64,000 bases of DNA from Helicostylum pulchrum (Eukaryota > Mucoromycota > Mucoromycetes > Mucorales > Mucoraceae): NCBI GenBank assembly GCA_025677825.1, contig JAIXMO010000012.1:124001-188000 (forward strand). The letters run 5' to 3'. Positions 1-11,054 of this stretch are shown here, one piece after another; position 1 is the first letter of the stretch; the number at the start of each line of letters is the position of its first letter. Position numbers and translations under genes: made by a program. The notes under the pieces were generated by a model. The model saw nothing but the letters and a program-made list of their open reading frames with translations. It did no database searches and was not told where the DNA came from.

Positions 1-879
1 ACCAACCAACCCAAAAAAAAAAAGTTACTTTCTCTTTCTTTCTTTCTCTCTTTGTAAATAGTTTCCCCTTTTCCCCCCGGAAAACCAAAAAAAAAGCAAA
101 AAAAAAAAAAAAAAAAAAAAAAATTCTATATATCTTATTAATTTTCTTAACCAAAAAAAAACACCCTCAAAATTAAAGTTTATCTTATTATTCCCTTTTT
201 TTTAAAAAGCTGTGTTTCATTTATTAAGGTCCCCTCACTTTTCTGTAACGTGTGGTGTCAGTCTATTTTTAATTAGCGAAAAAAAAAAAGTGTAAACAAA
301 CAAAAATGCCCACATTTACTATACAGTGCCAAATGACGACTTAGACAGCGGCATTATGGACATTTCTAGCGTCAGTGCTAGTATATATTAAATCAATTTG
401 CAAAAATAGACCCATTATTTTATCAATCAAGTTAAATCCATGTCGGGTCGTATTCTTTTTTAAAAAAACAAAAAGTGGCTCTTATGCGCGGCGGTTGCTT
501 TAAGAAGAAACCATGTCCGCTTATACCAGGGAAATAAGAAAAAACGCTGTAGAAAGTAATAGGTCATACTTTCTTTTCTGAGCAGCGGGAGACCATTGAG
601 AGGGGAGACAAAGAAACTAAAAACCTCATCATGTCATTCCCGATGATGTTTGATTTGATACTGAAAATGAACGGACTACACTTGTAAAGATCATGAATAT
701 CAAGACTGGGATATATCTTTTTCAAAAAAAAAGTAGCTAGACGAACAAGTCTGAATACCCGGGTTGTTAGTCAAAATGCTTAAATTGGTAGGCTCTAAAA
801 CAGCCAATTGGGTGTCACCAAAACCACAAGGTTGTTTTCAAAAAGCGCCCCATTTTGGTTACATACTGGATGCAACTGT

Positions 880-1240
880 AATGTGGTGTGAGTACCACGC
901 GAGTAAGAATAAGTGTAACCCCCTTAAAAAGTAAACAAAGATGACAATACTATGATTGCATACATTGTGTTTTTTTTATACAGAATAAATAAAGAAACAA
1001 ATAAAATATAAATACCGTATGCGGCTCTTATATATATCTAAATTTTTTTAGTGTCCCCCCTATCGGATTATGTTTTCGAACCAGTCAAAAAAGGATATTA
1101 CCCTATAACGCCGGTTATATATTAAAATACTTTTTTAATTAAAGCCTTTTGTATTATCTAATTTTTTTGTATGTGTGTAACTTTATATATATATATAAAT
1201 ACATATAAAAAGCTTATTAGAAATAGTTATGTTGGAGGGG
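880..1240 (+). repeat. Dispersed repeat, copy 1 (direct partner at 4440-4740)
   Basis: The text around GGTGTGAGTACCACGC, AAGAATAAGTGTAACC, ATGATTGCATA, ATCGGATTATGT and ATTATCTAATTTTT recurs in the same order at 4440-4740, with small indels and a long C run added in the second copy. This is an old diverged duplication; neither copy carries an intact gene. Confidence 0.75.
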
Positions 1241-1529
1241 ATAACTTTTCACTAACTCAAGCTGGTGTAATTCCGCGTTGCAGGCAACATGGGATTGATA
1301 TTCAAAACAGGAAGATCAAGTAAAAAAGTATTTAGTCAAAAGGTATTTAGTAAAAAGGTAATAGTCTTTCACGTGGTAATGCGAATGGCGCATTGTATCT
1401 GGTGCCTCTGTTGATAGTAATACAGATGTAGGCGAGTTTAATGTATTCAGCCTGGAATCATTATATTATCATTACCGAATAAATAAATACATACAATGGG
1501 AATTCTCTATTTTTTTTTCTTATAGCAAA

Positions 1530-1720
1530 AAGATTACTTTGCGAAAATCATATTTCGAGTGCATCACATTATTCCTACATAAATTAAAAGCATCTCGCAT
1601 ATAATGCAGTTTACATTCATTCAATAAAAAGAGGAGTGTATACCTTGTTTAGTGTAACAAGAAACTACAATATCGTTTAATGCTCTCATTTATCGAGATA
1701 TCCTGTTTATAGTTGGAGTT
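1530..1720 (+). repeat. Inverted repeat arm 1 (partner 4790-5000)
   Basis: The plus strand here matches the minus strand of 4790-5000 (for example GCGAAAATCATATTT, ACATAAATTAAAAGC, GTGTAACAAG, ATTTA-C-GAGAT). The second copy keeps an 85-codon open frame (minus 4778-5035), while this one is broken, so the pair may be fossil copies of an unknown short coding segment. Confidence 0.6.
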
Positions 1721-2153
1721 ATAGTATTAAGTCAATTATGAATGGGTATTATAGAGGATAATGGTGATGAAAATTATAAAAAATCACTTTCTCTTTCATT
1801 TTTCCTTTTTTCTCATGTATACCGCCTAGTAAGTTTTTTTATGTGTGCGTATTTTAAAGGAACTTGGTAAAAGAAAGTTTATATTATTCTTTATGATTAT
1901 ATCCTTTATTAACATTCTGTTTTTTTAAGCGTTTTTTGTTTTCTCTTCTAAGTCCGTACAAAAGGATACGGTCTTTCTAATGTAACCGCAGTGAGCGCTT
2001 CTTTTGCTCCAACGCGTTCCACCCAACTGTGTGATGCCGTATAGATATCGGGTGGACTGTCAATTAGCCATGAGATGTTCGCTCGAATTCTTATGTGTTA
2101 CTCTTTTAAAAACGCTTTATAAAAAACGTAAGTAAAAAAAAAAAATACGCCGC

Positions 2154-2155
<2 letters not shown>

Positions 2156-2190
<35 letters not shown>
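2156..2190 (+). repeat. Long T homopolymer (about 35 nt)
   Basis: Uninterrupted T tract. It could be a retrotransposed poly(A) tail on the minus strand or simple slippage; nothing next to it decides between the two. Confidence 0.8.
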
Positions 2191-2194
<4 letters not shown>

Positions 2195-2499
2195 AGACGC
2201 GTAAATAGGAACGTGCATCCTCCCGATCGTGTCGTTGCCTTTTTAATGACAACGGAGCTTCATTTGTGCCCAAGCAGGCCTCATTGTTCTCTACAAATGT
2301 CTTACCTTATAATAAGGTACGCGTATATCAAAATGAATCTATCATCTCCTTTTTTTTTCTGATTTTTGTTTCTCTAGACGTTTTTTTTTTTAAAAAAAGC
2401 GGGAACTAAAGGAAGAGATGTCAGAAAAGAAGCGGAGCCTAATTTAGCGCTCATCATCAAAACTGCCAAGTAATGGTAAGTCCAAAAAATCTTTGAGGC

Positions 2500-2690
2500 T
2501 GTAAACGTTTGTCTGATAATTTACCTGAATGACGGCGTCGACTTGATAGAAGAATTGCGTAAGAAATACGTGACATCAACATCGTCCTCCTCCGCAACAC
2601 TTACATCGTTCCTCAAGCTTTTCTATTACAGCAGCCTTCATCTGATTGGGTGGTACATAAATGACTACAAAAAAAAGATAGAAAAGCGGT
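2500..2690 (+). pseudogene. Fragment of multicopy family 2 (C-terminal helical part)
   Basis: The plus strand around 2530-2620 encodes GVDLIEELRKKYVTSTSSSS, which matches EGVNLMKELHKNYVTSTSSS on the minus strand at about 18240-18310. In the more complete copy at 17.9-19.0 kb this segment lies downstream of the ILIEVQ-containing part, so here only the 3' end of a copy survives. Function unknown; the frame is open for only a short distance. Confidence 0.55.
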
Positions 2691-3059
2691 GAACTGGAGG
2701 GCCTGTTACGAAGATGGTCGAGGGCCAATTTGAACAGTATTGTTTAACTGATCTCTTCCGAATAAAAGTATGGGTTAATGTTAGGTCATATTGATTTAAA
2801 CCAAGATGGTAATACGATCTTACGTGCAAGTATGTACTGGTGATCCCTTCCTGGTTAGCCGGGTGTTGAGCCAGACAGCTGAAGGTAGCTTGCATATTAT
2901 GCCTAGTGCAGTTATCCCTGTCAAGTGTATAGAAGTGACGGACTTCGATTTCGTTTGTAAGGCCACTCTTTAATGAGCAAGTGGATATTAAATAATAAGG
3001 CTGTCATCAATAAAAAAGTGCCATTGATATATATAACACTGTTTTATCTAGAATTATTA

Positions 3060-3640
3060 CTAATTATACTTTCATACAGATGAACATGCCGCTGATGAGT
3101 ATGACACGAAGCCAACAGAATGGCCTAACTTTACAAAGTCTGTCGTTTTGTATTGTCCAACAAAATCCCCATTGAAAATTGAGGGCCTTATCGCCTGTAC
3201 TCATCGAAGTCCAATAGGTTGCTGGCGGTGCTTTTTTTCCCGTCGGCTCAATGAGTATTGCTTATTGATGCAGAAAGCAACAGCACAATGCCCCCCCCCC
3301 CAATTGCGCTAGCTTTCTTTATCAACAATACAAGGCAAGAATTCCTTGATTTAACGTATAGTTTTCTGGCCTTGCCTTCTATCAAGCAAGTGCACTGCCG
3401 TGGGCGGGCACAAGAGTGTTATTCCGTCTCCCAAAACACTATTGTTTAACACTTGGAAAAGCGCCCACTCCCCTTTAGCGGCGCTCAACAGCGAACCAAC
3501 TGGGTTTGAATGCCCATCGTGGTGCTTAAACGATCATGGTTCAACCGTTAAGAGAACCATATTTGATTTCGCCGTAGTAAGTATACATCTTTGTTACTTT
3601 GTGTGTGTGTGTGTGTGTGTGTGTCGCGTCTCTAAATAGT
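3060..3640 (+). pseudogene. Fossil of multicopy family 2 (ILIEVQ nuclease-like family), copy A
   Basis: This stretch aligns with minus 18960-18430 over both DNA and protein. Shared protein words include EYDTKPTE, PNFTKS, LYCPT, LIEVQ, RLNEYC, FINNTRQEFLDLTY and CRGRAQECYSVSQNTI. The copy is broken by several frameshifts, by a C run at about 3291-3301, and by a TAG at 3215-3217 directly after LIEVQ; the other copy has the same TAG. The order Asp..Glu-Val-Gln recalls PD-(D/E)XK-type folds whose last residue is Gln, but that fold assignment is inference. A GT microsatellite follows at 3599-3624. Confidence 0.6.
3599..3624 (+). repeat. GT dinucleotide microsatellite
   Basis: About thirteen GT units in a row, lying between two fossil gene segments. 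Confidence 0.9.
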
Positions 3641-3651
3641 TTGCATACCAA

Positions 3652-3969
3652 AATCAGGAAAATGATTTCATTAAGCTTGGAAAAGAGATGAAAATCATGT
3701 CGAATGACTTATTGAAGATCGGTATTAAAAGTCTTGCCGTGTATGGCATTTTAGTTAGAGACGATAAGCTGCAAACCTTTAAAATCAACTTGATAGATTG
3801 TAAAGTTTACGTTATGACGCAACTTTCCTTAACACAACTAGTAAAAAGCTCTGATGATATTGCCTTAGTTCCTAATATTGTAGCTCGGCTTATGCAGCTG
3901 AAGGTATACCAAGTTCGAAATTATAAACTACTTATACATTTTCTTATTAACAATGTATATTTGGCATAA
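3652..3969 (+). pseudogene. Fragment of multicopy family 1 (KLGKEMK segment), copy A
   Basis: The frame reads NDFIKLGKEMKIMSNDLLKI and continues with GILV, KVYVMTQLS and LVPNIVARLMQLK before a stop. The same segment is found at minus 11440-11055 (KEMKIMLNELLKVGIED, GIFV, KVYVLTQIS). In that copy it follows the predicted catalytic core, so here only a C-terminal part is present. The upstream core with PD and ExK is missing. From memory this protein family is highly multicopy in Mucorales; its function is unknown. Confidence 0.6.
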
Positions 3970-4439
3970 GGATCTCTCCGTGGAGACTGTCAAAAAGGTA
4001 TAAAATCAAGTGAAGAATATTAAAAACGGCGAGGCAATCTCTAGTAGATCTGTACCAGCTTCGTGGTTGTCAGAAACTTTTTTTTTTTCTTATTCGTGAA
4101 AATGCGAAGTGGACTTTACTTCAAAAAAAAGGGGGGGGGGTGAGCGGGGAGGGAAAATTAGTAGGCTCAAAAGCAAGCCAAGGTTGAATCTTCTATATTG
4201 TCAACTTTCCATCTTGTGGTTTAGATGACGCATTTAAGCCTACTATTAAGTCCATAAAAATGATGTTGCTCTTTGTGTTGTATAAAGAATTTCTTCAAGA
4301 ATATTTGTATTGGTGCTTTATAGATCATCCAGGTTTTACTTTTTGACACAGAAAAATTAATAAAAACAGATTCAATAAGATTAAAAAGTGTAGTGATAAC
4401 GTTTATTTCTTATTTGTAAAAGCAATCGGCACTGGAGGC

Positions 4440-4740
4440 ACTATATGGTGTGAGTACCACGCAAATAAGAATAAGTGTAACCTCCCCCCCCCCCCCCCCC
4501 TTAAAACAAGATGGCAGTACCATGATTGCATATTTTTTTAAGAAAGAAAATACTTTATGCAGCTCTTATATTTGCCCATCGGATTATGTCATATTTTTAA
4601 ACAGTTGTAAAAGATGACAAGTTAAATATTTTTCTGATATCAAATATACTTTTTTTTTTTTAATTAAAGCCTCTTTATTATCTAATTTTTCTGTATGTGT
4701 GTAACTTTTTATATATATGTGTAAAGCTGATTAAAATAGG
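4440..4740 (+). repeat. Dispersed repeat, copy 2 (direct partner at 880-1240)
   Basis: Second copy of the repeat described at 880-1240. It carries an 18-nt C run at about 4483-4500 that the first copy lacks. Confidence 0.75.
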
Positions 4741-4789
4741 CCTTTTTTTTCGTTCTTCTTGGATGGGTTATATTTGTTTACAAAGTATA

Positions 4790-5000
4790 CACAATGAAAT
4801 CTCGGTAAATGAGGGGAGTATATTGTTTATTTAAACACAAAAAGAAGGCTAGCATAGTATAAGTAGTTTCATAACTTGTTACACTAAAAACAAGGTACAT
4901 TACCTTTTCTTTGTATTGAAAGTGCATTTTTATGCGAGCTTTTAATTTATGTAGGAAATAATGTGATGTACTCAAAATATGATTTTCGCAAAAACTATTT
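4790..5000 (-). repeat. Inverted repeat arm 2 (partner 1530-1720)
   Basis: Minus-strand copy of the sequence at 1530-1720. It retains an open frame with FCENHILSTSHYFLHKLKA, which has no family I recognise. Confidence 0.6.
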
Positions 5001-5324
5001 TCGTATGCTGTTCTCAAGTGATAATGTATAATCAAATGGAAATCCCTATACGTTTGATTAAACGTATATTTTCTTTTTGCATATGTTGTTAATAAGAAAA
5101 AAGAGAATTCCTAGATGATTGTACACTACCTTTTAGGTAATTTACCTTTCCCAAAAAGAATTCTAGTAGTTAGTAGATCTCTGAATAACACCCACACACG
5201 CAAACTACAATAACAAGATTTGTTTTTTGTTTTTTTTATTCAGTAAGTTTGTAGTAGTAGTAGTAAGAAGTAGATATAATATATTTATAATAGAGTAATT
5301 TAATAAAAAAAAATTGTAATGTTT

Positions 5325-6740
5325 TCAAGCTATATACATTGAACTAACTCTTTTAACTCTATCTACACTACTAGAAACAGAAGCACCAGATGCAAAATCG
5401 ATACAATGCTTGGGGAAAACACCCTTAGCATTACCACGTGATAGATTAATACCTTGACACCATCCATCATCATATTCTACTAATACTTCTACTTGATCTC
5501 CGGTTTGGATATCAATTTCATCACTCAAGGTTGGTGTATATGTTGCAGCAACATGGAATACGCCAACTGAACCAGCTTGAGTTGGTGCAAGTAATCCTCC
5601 AGTGTTTGTAACAGGTGCATTTGTTGATACAGCAGTACCAGCAGCGGCAGCACCAGCAACACCAGCAACAGCGACAGTAGGTACAATAGCAGCAGCAACA
5701 TTATTATGACCATCCATGGAAGTATTAGGTTCATACATTTGAGTATTATTATAAGCTTGAGTCTCTTGAGCAGGCTGATACTGTTGATTGGGTTGAGGTT
5801 GGTACTGTTGATTGGTTTGAGGCTGATATTGTTGAGGTTGAGGTTGATATTGCGTAGATGCAGCACCAGCAGCAGCAGTAGCGGTAGCCATCATGGGTTC
5901 AGCAATAATATGATTATTGGCATCAGTAAATTGCATATTGTTATTATTATAATATGTAGAAGGAGACGTAGGAGATGTAGGACTATTGTTTTGTACACCA
6001 TATTGATGCTGATAAGTAGGTTGTTGTTGTTGCATTGGTTGAGAGTGGAAGGCTTGATCACTACCGTATCCCATTGTGAACGGATCGGGTTTAGTGGATC
6101 TGTTCTGCATTCGGTCCTTGTTGATCTTTTTACGGCGAATGACAAAATAAGCAACTGCACCTGCAATAATAATAACAATGGCAGCTACAATACCGCCAAT
6201 GGCTCCTCCTGATACGCCGCCGCTGTTGGCGCTGTTAGCGGAATCAGAACTAGGAGCAGGCGAGGAGCTGCTGCTGATGGTGTTACTAGAAGACGCACCT
6301 GGTACGCTTAATGGTGGAATAAATGGGTTAACGGTAGCGGAGGGTGTAGGTGATGAAGCAGAAGGCTTTTCGGAGGATGGTTTAGAGGATGGTGCTTTAC
6401 TAGCTGAAGCCCTCTTTGTCGTAGTAGTTGACTTGGGAGCTGCTTTCTTCGTGGTGGTGGTAAAACCGACTGAATTAATAAATCGATCGGTAGTAGACTT
6501 ATCGTCGGCTGCTGCTGCTGCTGCTCCTGTCGGTTTCTTGGTTGTTGTAGCTTCTTTTTTTTCTTTTTTTTTTTAAAAAAAATGTTATTAAATGTATTAT
6601 AAAAAAAAAAGTTTTTTTTTTTTTTTACCTGTTTCCTCTGCAGCAGCTCTTTTACTCATATCAACCCATAAATGCGGAGTTGCTTCTATTGAATCTGCCA
6701 TGAATGCAATGGAAGAAAGAATGACTAATGGTAAGCTCAT
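5325..6740 (-). CDS. Single-pass membrane protein with C-terminal SH3 domain
   Basis: Two exons (6740-6629 and 6553-5325) join to 446 codons. The first exon begins MSLPLVILSSIAFMADSIEA, a plausible signal peptide. A Ser/Thr/Pro/Ala-rich, probably O-glycosylated stalk follows, then one hydrophobic helix (GGIVAAIVIIIAGAVAYFVI) and a basic RRKK stop-transfer. The cytoplasmic part is Gln/Pro-rich with QYQPQ repeats. It ends in an SH3 domain with the ALYD-like VAATYTP, DELDI-like SDEIDIQTGDQVEVL, the DDGWCQG motif and KGVFPKHC. The topology is like fungal Sho1/Fus1-type or wall-sensor proteins, but I cannot assign orthology. A partner with a PxxPxR ligand (such as the protein at 54 kb) is conceivable but untested. 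The intron boundary follows phase and the GTAAAA donor. Confidence 0.8.
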
Positions 6741-7073
6741 CTCGAATTTGTTTTGGTTGTTTTTTTTTCTCGAGTGTTTTTTTTATTAAAGGGAAAAGAG
6801 GAGAGAGAAATTATATATATATATTAGAAAGTATATATGTATAAAATAGGGAAAAAAACACGATAGAAGGAGTGTACTTGGGGTGTTGGAAAAAAAACGA
6901 AAGAAAAAAAGAGCGACGAAAAAAGGAGAGAGAGAAAGATGGAAGGAAGGAAGAAGAGCTATATTGAGCAATACTCACTAAAATAAATTAATGTACGCAC
7001 TAACAGGTAAATAATCAATTTTGTGTTATCCAGTTGGTTTATTAAAAATAATGTAAATGTTACACTATAAAAT

Positions 7074-7622
7074 TTATTTAGTGTAGCCTACCCATGAATC
7101 AAGTACCTGGGCATCATACTTTATATCAATTGATTTGATTAAATCGATTATAGAATCATCGACTATTTGGGTAATTGTTTGAACAATAGCAGTTCTATTA
7201 TCGAAATATACGCGTGTATCAAGTATCCATTCTACTGCATTCAATCTGTTTTTAATTCTATTTGCACATGCTTCACATCCTAAACCGTCTAAATTAATCC
7301 TAAAATAAAATACGGTGGACGATACGACGTTGTTGCCGGTGGACGAAAGGTTGATCGCCTTTACAATTTCGGGGCTAATCATAAAAACTACAGAAATCAA
7401 GGTCGAAATCAGAACTTGACGGTTTTTTATGCCTTTATTGTGTACATTGTAAGCCAACATAAGAATCGTGACAGTGCTTAAGAGTCGGCGGTAAGGTGTA
7501 AATATAGCAAATCCAGCACAGGAGATCGAAAAAAAGTTTAAGACCAATTGGATAACGCAGCAGGATGAGGACAATAGAGCTGTCAGCGTAGGAACTGCTT
7601 GTTGTTTAAGAGATGCTTGCAT
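7074..7622 (-). CDS. MerT-like membrane protein fused to a C-terminal heavy-metal-associated (HMA) domain
   Basis: Single-exon frame of 182 residues. The N-terminal half has about three hydrophobic segments and begins with LTALLSSSCCVIQLVLNFFS followed by CAGFAIFTPYRR. The adjacent Cys pair in the first helix and the following PYR are the layout of bacterial MerT-type mercuric-ion transporters. The C-terminal half is an HMA fold with INLDGLGCEACANRIKNRL, whose CxxC is the metal site of MerP and Atx1-like proteins. Family knowledge suggests soft-metal (Hg or Cu) handling, with the CxxC passing metal to the membrane Cys pair. The substrate and membrane location in this organism are unknown. Neighbours on both sides are also minus-strand membrane-protein genes, but each is spaced as an independent gene. 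Confidence 0.75.
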   Translation of the reverse strand: MQASLKQQAVPTLTALLSSSCCVIQLVLNFFSISCAGFAIFTPYRRLLSTVTILMLAYNVHNKGIKNRQVLISTLISVVFMISPEIVKAINLSSTGNNVVSSTVFYFRINLDGLGCEACANRIKNRLNAVEWILDTRVYFDNRTAIVQTITQIVDDSIIDLIKSIDIKYDAQVLDSWVGYTK

Positions 7623-8005
7623 GTTTATAGTTTGTGTAATCTCGACTAAAAATACCTTTTTAAAAATCCAGAATAAGTTTTTCCCCCCTCCTTTTTATAG
7701 TCTTTTGGAAATCCCAAATATGCTGGGTGTACTTGATTGGCTGTCAAGCTTGTTTTTTTTTTTTACAAATATATCAATATTTACACTATAAAAAAAAAGG
7801 TGAATATTCAATTTAGAACAACGTTTTTCTTTAGTTATTATTTAATAGCAAGTTTTTTATTACAGTGTGTTATCATAGTACTGAACAGTTGTCGAAAAAA
7901 AAATTTTTTTAGCAGTACCCTAATATGCTCTAGTCACAAAATATTTGTTTTGGCCAAAGCACAATTTGCTCATCATGTTTTTCGTTGTAAAGGGATAGAA
8001 AAAGT

Positions 8006-9315
8006 CTAATTACGTGTAAGTGATTTTCGACTACTTTGAGACTCTCCGATAAAACTAAACACACTATCAGTGTGATCGTCTTTAGCACTATCTCTTTGAT
8101 TACCTGAACCAGCATTGTTGTGCCGGATCGGCGTGGTGTCATTTTTTACCGCAACAACCAGCAATTGGTCAAGATTAGAATTAGCTTGACTGTTAGAAAT
8201 ATCCAATTGGCTGTTTTTTGTTCTTGCACTCGTTTGTGAAGTAACCTTAAAAAAAAGAGAGAGAGAATATTATTACATTGATTGGTGGATAAAAGAAAAA
8301 AAAATTGCGTATGTAGTTACCCAATGAACTGTAATTACGTTGATAGTGACATCAACTGTACAGCAAGTTAAACATACTAGCCCACGTTCTCTTCCACGTA
8401 ACATTTGTAAAGCGAAGATATTGGCAAAAGAAACAATTAGGCATACAATGGATGCTACAAGCGTGCGAAAGGCTACTTCGTTTAACCGGGAGTTTCTTTT
8501 GATGATACTGTTTACGGTGCTTTTACCCATTTTAGTCAATGGTCGAATAAAGTAAATAGTCATGTACAGATTAATTAGCTAGTCTAGAAATGTTAATATT
8601 CCTAAGCAAAACTATACACTATGAAACATGTATCATATACTTTACAAAATCGTAAATCTAGCAAAAAAAAAAAAAAAAGGATTTAAAATTCCAGAGCTTT
8701 TTGTTTCGTTGTGTGTTTTTTTTGTTTAAAAAAAAAACTTACGAGAAGTGGAAGTGCTGCTATAGATTGTAATCCAATAATACAAATACCAGTAAGATCT
8801 ACTTCTACTGTATGAAAGATCATCTAAATGAAAAATAGTAAGCAGATTTACACGTAAATATTTTTTTTTCTCCCCCTCCCCCTTACCATCAAAGTAAATA
8901 TAGCGATATACGGCAACATTAATAACAGATGGATTTTATAAGACAGTGTGCTCCACCTTGATTCTCTTGAGGAAGTCACCACATAGACCTTTTCCATCAA
9001 CCAAGCATAGATGGCGATTTTGATACCAGAATAAAATACATCACATACTATAATTGATAATAAACAAGAAGTGAAATTGGCATTATTTGTAGTGACCAAA
9101 AGAATACTGATGACAGTAAAGGACCAAGAGAATACATATAATATCAGCACTAACCAACGAGAATAAGTTAAAAATCTATACTTGACGTTAAATGTTTTGA
9201 ATCCGAATAACACTGAAAGTATAGAAAACGAGAATAAGGATACAAATTTGGCAGTAATTTCTGGACCATCCGGTTGCGACGTTTGTACAAATAACGGAGC
9301 ATCTAGTGTACTCAT
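8006..9315 (-). CDS. Seven-transmembrane protein, receptor-like, family unassigned
   Basis: Four exons (9315-8887, 8823-8743, 8578-8321, 8245-8006), all phase 0 with GT-AG borders, join to 335 codons. I count seven hydrophobic segments: near VSLFSFSILSVLFGF, WLVLILYVFSWSFTVISILL, LLSIIVCDVFYSGIKIAIYA, IHLLLMLPYIAIFTLM, TGICIIGLQSIAALPLLLIN, LVASIVCLIVSFANIFAL and LVCLTCCTVDVTINVITVHW. The C-tail is polar and Ser-rich, ending SSRKSLTRN. The count and topology fit a G-protein-coupled-receptor-like protein, but no diagnostic motif of Ste2, Ste3 or cAMP receptors is visible. A solute carrier or other polytopic protein remains possible. The start at MSTLDAPLF is the first Met of the open frame. 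Confidence 0.7.
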
Positions 9316-9899
9316 TTATATAACTCTTTTTTTTCTATCTTTTGGACATAAAAAAAATAAAATAAAAAAACAGTATAAAAAAGAGAGAAAAAAAAAAACG
9401 CATGTTTTTATTTCATCACGTAGAATAGTGTTTTTATGAGCCTCCTTGCTATTAAGATACAGCCTCTTGGTAAATTACTATTTTTTATATTTATGTTGAT
9501 CCTTTTTTTTTTATTACAACAGCGGAACTGTCCTCTTTTAGTACATGTATTTTGAGGCTGCTAAAAAAACTATATATACTACAGATGATAATAAATATTC
9601 TATATCTACATATACAAGTCGGTTTCCAACGACTTTTAATCGTTAATTATATAAGTATGTATTGTGTGCCTACACTACGTACAAATGAAAGAACATCTTT
9701 TGACAAAAATATTTACAAAATAAACTCCTTATTTTTGAGAGGAAAAAAACAGGATAATTAACCTATCAAGAATATTTATTCTAATAACAACTGAATTCCA
9801 TAGGTTTAATTTTTTAAAAAAAATCTAATAAAGGTAATTGTTTTAGGATAAGTAAAATATAGTTAAAACAGAAGAATTCAATTAAGAAGCTTCTATTGT
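9316..9899. other. Intergenic, no gene seen
   Basis: A/T-rich DNA between the seven-helix gene promoter and a fossil gene end. Short frames here are low-complexity only. Confidence 0.5.
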
Positions 9900-10986
9900 T
9901 TAAAATAATGCGAGTATTAATTCTGGGTATACTGAAGGTAACAGAAAATAAAGCAGCCAATGAATAGTATAAAAATTAAGTGTATTGGCAAGTATTAAAC
10001 TGATATCATCATCAGATTGTAAACCTTCTTGTAAAAATTCAATTATTAACGCTTGTAATCCACGCCAAGAAATACATTGCGTACACCATCTATACACATC
10101 TAAATGTAAAGTAGATGATTGATCAAATAGTCCTACAGCACGAATGATATCACGGTGTTTATCAGCGCAATTAAAATGTCGAATGATAGATAAATGCACC
10201 AAATCATTAAACACGTAGACATGATTGATAGCACTACACATAGGATTAGTATTATATTATTTATAGCTATCGTTATTTTCTTTTCTGATTTTACTTACGT
10301 CGGTAAGTTCTTTAGGTTGGCGTTTTTCCATACAGCCCTCTCGGTACTGTAAGCATTCAATGTCACTAATAATTCACGAGCTATTATAATGACTACAGAT
10401 GGTTTTCTCTTTGTCACAAACTTCTTCTGGTTCTTGAATTAAATGATAATCCCCTTTTCTCAGGAGGTGTGATTTACAGACATGTCTGATTTTGGGTCAT
10501 CATTGTTATAGTCAGATTATTCATCTTCATTATAATCCAAGTCTTCTCGAAAAAAATCTTGGAACGATTCTTGCGAAGACTCCTTTTCTTCTGTATCAGG
10601 CTTAAAGTGCTTGTTGGGGGACACAGGGAGATCATCGAACAATCATGTTCTTCGTAACTCCGATGATGCTTGTAGGGAAAAGTGCAAATCCATCCACTTG
10701 TAATTTTGTTGCATGTCTGCTTTTTTGTTTCATCTAATGCCCTTTTGGTCCTGAATGATGTTTCGAGTTTGCTTCCCTTCCAACTATCAAACTGCTGAAT
10801 TAAATACTTTACAGATTGATGACTCTCAAAAGAGTTCGAACATAAAATATCTTTAAAGCGCTGGTTGGCTTGACGTTTATCGACAAGTCTAAATTTTAAA
10901 GCAAATGATTCCGAGCTTAATGTGCTTTCATTATCCAGACACCATTGTAAATATAATGTCAGTCTTTTCTTTTGGGGATTGGTCAT
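9900..10986 (-). pseudogene. Degenerate multi-exon gene of multicopy family 1 (N-terminal half), copy C2
   Basis: The minus strand begins MTNPQKKRLTLYLQWCLDNE, continues through a basic segment (KRALDETKKQ) to SLCPP, then changes frame at a C5 run (about 10617-10622). The following acidic frame (FKPDTEEKESSQESFQDF) meets TAA at 10517-10519. Two later exons still splice cleanly: 10432-10299 (NQKKFVTKRKPS to NLKNLP) and 10233-9900 (AINHVYVFND to LILALF). The intron between them has donor GTAAGT, branch TACTAAT and acceptor TGTGTAG. The last exon shares LIIEFLQEGLQSDDDISLI with minus 11909-11827 (IKFLQEGLASKNDLDLI). Probably inactive. Function unknown; the relation to the nuclease-like family rests on this shared segment. 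Confidence 0.5.
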
Positions 10987-11054
10987 TCACTGTAGATATT
11001 ATTTTATCGTATTCAAAAGTAGTGACAGAGGAAAGTATTATTCTTGAGCTTTGA

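Larger units (their letters stand above)
1..2400. other. Intergenic, low-complexity AT-rich DNA
   Basis: No gene can be supported here. The stretch is dominated by A and T runs, including a T run of about 35 at 2156-2190 and an A run at about 97-122. Its 880-1240 part is repeated at 4440-4740, and 1530-1720 is repeated in inverted orientation at 4790-5000. Short reading frames are interrupted by stops. Confidence 0.6.

Noticed and set aside
5706..6576. Long plus-strand open frames opposite the SH3 protein
   Set aside because: They are antisense shadows of a repetitive coding region, Leu/Ile-rich by translation of Gln and Asn codons on the other strand.
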